Positions 6,560-8,316 of a DNA stretch of 8,316 nt are shown in pieces. The notes under the pieces were generated by a model. The model saw only the letters and a list, made by a program, of their open reading frames with translations, did no database searches and was not told the DNA's origin. Position numbers and translations under genes: made by a program. The stretch comes from Peptococcaceae bacterium (GTDB lineage Bacteria; Bacillota; Dehalobacteriia; UBA7702): NCBI GenBank assembly GCA_019415505.1, contig DXZC01000055.1, positions 1 through 8,316 on the forward strand, in the 5' to 3' direction. Position 1 is the stretch's first letter. Each line of letters begins with the position of its first letter.

Positions 6560-6997
6560 TTATGTTTTGAGATTAGCCTTAATTTTAGCCAGAACTTGAT
6601 AAAAGGTCTCCAGTGAAGCGGTATCAATACCCGCCGTCATTTCAGCGTCTAGGGCGCTAACCTGGCAGCTCAGAACCTGGCAAAGGTGTAGGGCCTGGGG
6701 GGTAAGGATCAGCTTTTTTTGTCGACCATCTATTTTAGCGGTTTCCCGGCGAATTAAGCCGTCCCGCTCCATGCGCTGTAAAATCCCAGAAGCCGTGGCA
6801 CGGCTAATATTAAAGGCGCTTTCTATATCCCGCTGAAAAACATCCCCCTCACCATACAGGGAAGCAATATAGCCCAATACCCAGACCTGCATTCCGGTTA
6901 AAGGAATTTCCGACCACTGGGCGCAACCGGACATTTTTCGTTTGATAGAGTTGGTTAGAGCTGCTATTTCCCTTCCTACACTGCGTTGTTCTTGCAT
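6560..6997 (-). CDS. MarR-family winged-helix transcriptional regulator
   Basis: This 145-residue protein is of typical MarR length. After an N-terminal dimerisation helix and the 'LTGMQVWVLGYI' helix (33-44), the winged helix-turn-helix occupies about 52-100. The segment VFQRDIESAFNISRATASG (53-71) carries the HTH, NISRATASGILQRMERDGLI (63-82) includes the recognition helix, and KIDGRQKKLILT (88-99) forms the beta wing with its usual Asp/Arg. C-terminal helices complete the dimer interface. MarR proteins are homodimeric DNA-binding repressors or activators that often respond to small phenolic or lipophilic ligands or to oxidation, and often autoregulate. The ligand and targets are unknown; cysteines at 25, 106 and 111 are present but no redox role can be inferred. 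The ATG at 6997 is chosen because AGGAGG (7008-7003) sits 5 nt before it; a longer form starting at TTG 7018 would place that site inside the gene. It converges on the transhydrogenase operon. Confidence 0.9.
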   Translation of the reverse strand: MQEQRSVGREIAALTNSIKRKMSGCAQWSEIPLTGMQVWVLGYIASLYGEGDVFQRDIESAFNISRATASGILQRMERDGLIRRETAKIDGRQKKLILTPQALHLCQVLSCQVSALDAEMTAGIDTASLETFYQVLAKIKANLKT

Positions 6998-7002
6998 CAA
7001 AG

Positions 7003-7008
7003 CCTCCT
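7003..7008 (-). promoter_or_regulatory. Ribosome binding site that decides the start of the MarR gene
   Basis: AGGAGG on the minus strand, 5 nt before the ATG at 6997-6995. The in-frame TTG (7018) and GTG (7015) codons further upstream have no comparable site, so 6997 is preferred as the start. Confidence 0.8.
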
Positions 7009-7043
7009 GTATCACCAAAAATACCGGCTCAGACGGCCCAGAT

Positions 7044-7099
7044 ATACCTACATACCTACATACCTACATACCTACATACCTACATATCTACATATCTAC
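7044..7099. repeat. Seven tandem copies of an 8-bp repeat upstream of the MarR gene
   Basis: The plus-strand unit is ATACCTAC. Five perfect copies (7044-7083) are followed by two copies of the variant ATATCTAC (7084-7099), making 56 bp without interruption. On the sense strand of the flanking genes the unit reads GTAGGTAT. The array lies between the candidate promoter (7111-7139) and the start codon (6997), so it would be transcribed as part of the leader. Short perfect tandem repeats of this kind are prone to slipped-strand copy-number change. Reading through the array on the plus strand gives a Tyr/Thr/Pro/Ile/Leu repeat peptide that is not regarded as a gene. Confidence 0.95.
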
Positions 7100-7110
7100 C
7101 TTACTATCCA

Positions 7111-7139
7111 CCTTAAACACAGGTTAACAAAACTGTCAA
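7111..7139 (-). promoter_or_regulatory. Candidate promoter of the MarR gene
   Basis: On the minus strand a perfect TTGACA -35 box (7139-7134) is followed after 17 bp by TTAAGG (7116-7111). This is a poor -10 but is preceded by TGT, giving an extended -10 context. Transcription would start near 7104 and produce a leader of about 107 nt that contains the 8-bp repeat array. The -35 box lies only 10 bp beyond the stop codon of the UPF0182 gene, and no convincing terminator lies between, so read-through from that gene is also possible. Confidence 0.45.
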
Positions 7140-7140
7140 C
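7123..7140. promoter_or_regulatory. 18-bp dyad overlapping the -35 box, a possible MarR operator
   Basis: GTTAACA (7123-7129) and TGTCAAC (7134-7140) form an inverted repeat with a 4-bp spacer (AAAC) and a single mismatch. The right half contains the -35 hexamer of the candidate promoter on the minus strand. MarR dimers typically bind dyads of 16-20 bp that overlap their own promoter, so this is the best candidate operator. It was found by eye, with no binding evidence. Confidence 0.4.
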
Positions 7141-7148
7141 TGGTAGGT

Positions 7149-8316
7149 TTATTCAGGGATTTCCCCTTCAGTTTCAGCTGGTTTATTACCTCCCACCATG
7201 CGGGATAAGTAATCCTCAACCTCAGCCATATAGCGTCCGTAAGCTGCCCAATCCCCATTTTTCTGGGCGTTCAACGCATTGTTCAAAGCCTCGTCAGCTA
7301 AAGCCGCTAAATCCTCGATGGAGTTAGAGGCAGCATTTTCTGAGCCAGGTTCGCCAGCGCCAGCATCCCCAGTAGGTTGAACCTCGGTATTTTCGTCGCC
7401 AAACATCGAATTAAGGGCTTCGCCCAAGGTACTTTCATATGCTATACGGTCGTTATAATAAATGATGACTCGTTTTACCTCTGGCAGCGATGAATTGGAG
7501 CTCTCCAGATAAATAGGTTCTACATACATGAGACTCTCCTCAATGGGAATGACGAACATATTGCCCCTCGTATACTTGGAACCTGAGGATTCCCATAAGG
7601 TGAAATCCTGGGCTATTTCCGTATTCTGATTTATCTGGGCCTCCACCTGCCTGGGTCCATAAATAATCTTATCCTTGGGCAACTGGTAAAGCACCAGGTT
7701 ACCGTAATTATCCCCATCATTTCTGGCAACTAGCAGGGCTGTCATATTATTTTTAGAGGAGGGAGTATAGGGAATGGAATTGATAAATTCAGCGCTTTCT
7801 TCACCGGGCAATTTCATAATATAGTAGGTGGGAGTCATCCTCACCTCTTCTGTGCCGTAAATTTCCTTGGCTATATCCCAGCCATCTTCGTTCTGGTAAA
7901 ATACATTGATATCCGTCATATGGTATTTAGCGTAGACTTTAGCTTGGATATTAAAGAGCGTATTGGGATAACGCAAATGCTCTTGGAGGGACTCAGGCAT
8001 TTCCGACATATCCTTAAACAGCTTAGGATAAATATTTTGTAGGGTTAAGGCCATGGGGTCGTCAGGATCCACCACATAAAAATTGGTATCACCATTATAA
8101 GCGTCTACCACTACCTTAACGGAGTTGCGAATATAGTTAACGCTGCTCTTTTGCGAGTAAGGTTCAGAATAAGGATAGTAGCTGGAGCTGGTGTAAGCGT
8201 CTATAATCCAGTACAGTCCACCGTCTACAGTTACGATATAGGGATCGCTATCATAAGTGAGGAAGGGGGCAATGGTTTTTACCCTTTCCTCAATATTGCG
8301 GTTAATTACAATCTTG
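7149..8316 (-). CDS. UPF0182 family protein, C-terminal part (5' end outside the window)
   Basis: The minus-strand frame is open from the window edge (first full codon 8315-8313) to the TAA at 7151-7149, giving 388 residues. A GTG at 8111 is internal, because the clear family segments 'GGLYWIIDAYT' and 'NYIRNSVKVVVDAYNGD' run across it. Further family-like stretches include 'YPKLFKD', 'LRYPNTLFNIQAKVYAKYHM', 'PTYYIMKLPG' and 'YGPRQVEAQI'. UPF0182 proteins are usually about 900 residues long with several N-terminal membrane helices followed by a large domain outside the membrane; what is visible is that domain, with no membrane segment. The tail has an acidic, Gly/Ala/Glu-rich linker (about 292-320 of the visible part) and a helical segment around 'NAQKNGDWAAYGRYMAEVE', ending in a Glu/Pro-rich end. 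The function of the family is unknown. It is transcribed towards the MarR gene, 151 bp away. Confidence 0.9.
   Translation of the reverse strand, partial: KIVINRNIEERVKTIAPFLTYDSDPYIVTVDGGLYWIIDAYTSSSYYPYSEPYSQKSSVNYIRNSVKVVVDAYNGDTNFYVVDPDDPMALTLQNIYPKLFKDMSEMPESLQEHLRYPNTLFNIQAKVYAKYHMTDINVFYQNEDGWDIAKEIYGTEEVRMTPTYYIMKLPGEESAEFINSIPYTPSSKNNMTALLVARNDGDNYGNLVLYQLPKDKIIYGPRQVEAQINQNTEIAQDFTLWESSGSKYTRGNMFVIPIEESLMYVEPIYLESSNSSLPEVKRVIIYYNDRIAYESTLGEALNSMFGDENTEVQPTGDAGAGEPGSENAASNSIEDLAALADEALNNALNAQKNGDWAAYGRYMAEVEDYLSRMVGGNKPAETEGEIPE

Noticed and set aside
6998..7018. Longer MarR protein starting at TTG 7018 or GTG 7015
   Set aside because: The AGGAGG site at 7008-7003 would lie inside the gene and correctly positions the ATG at 6997; no ribosome binding site precedes the upstream codons.
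7044..7099. CRISPR array
   Set aside because: The unit is only 8 bp, the copies are directly adjacent with no unique spacers, and no cas genes are present.
6942..7327. Plus-strand open frames across the 8-bp repeat giving Tyr/Thr/Pro/Ile/Leu repeat peptides
   Set aside because: They are products of translating the tandem array and overlap the start of marR and the end of the UPF0182 gene on the other strand; there is no ribosome binding site or family resemblance.

Overview
This window looks like part of the chromosome of a strictly anaerobic Gram-positive-lineage bacterium (Clostridia or Negativicutes, such as a syntroph or acetogen; the genus cannot be fixed from sequence alone). The reasons are the ferredoxin-linked 2-oxoacid oxidoreductase, a very iron-sulfur-rich flavin complex, strong AGGAGG-type ribosome binding sites before almost every gene, a Clostridia-like MarR regulator and a UPF0182 protein.

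Layout. (1) Positions 1-758, plus strand: the 3' end of a 2-oxoacid:ferredoxin oxidoreductase operon, with the tail of the beta subunit and the complete gamma subunit, closed by a textbook intrinsic terminator (771-809). (2) Positions 759-1054: a non-coding gap with that terminator, an AT-rich stretch and a good sigma-A type promoter (937-965). (3) Positions 1055-6356, plus strand: a tight three-gene operon encoding a NuoE/HydC-like, a NuoF/HydB-like and a large composite flavin/iron-sulfur subunit. This is the arrangement expected of the Sporomusa-type electron-bifurcating transhydrogenase (Stn), related to both the HydABC bifurcating hydrogenases and the NfnAB transhydrogenases. (4) Positions 6357-6559: a tail-to-tail junction with back-to-back hairpins. 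(5) Positions 6560-6997, minus strand: a MarR-family regulator. Its upstream region holds a candidate promoter, an 18-bp dyad and seven copies of an 8-bp tandem repeat. (6) Positions 7149-8316, minus strand: the C-terminal part of a UPF0182 membrane-anchored protein whose 5' end lies beyond the window.

How the genes may work together (inference): the 2-oxoacid oxidoreductase makes or uses reduced ferredoxin. The Stn-like complex would couple NADH, ferredoxin and NADP(H), so the first two-thirds of the window reads as a redox-balancing neighbourhood. No catalytic hydrogenase H-cluster domain and no complete formate dehydrogenase catalytic domain is encoded here, which supports a transhydrogenase rather than a hydrogenase or formate dehydrogenase. 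The MarR and UPF0182 genes are on the opposite strand, and nothing in the sequence ties them to the redox genes.
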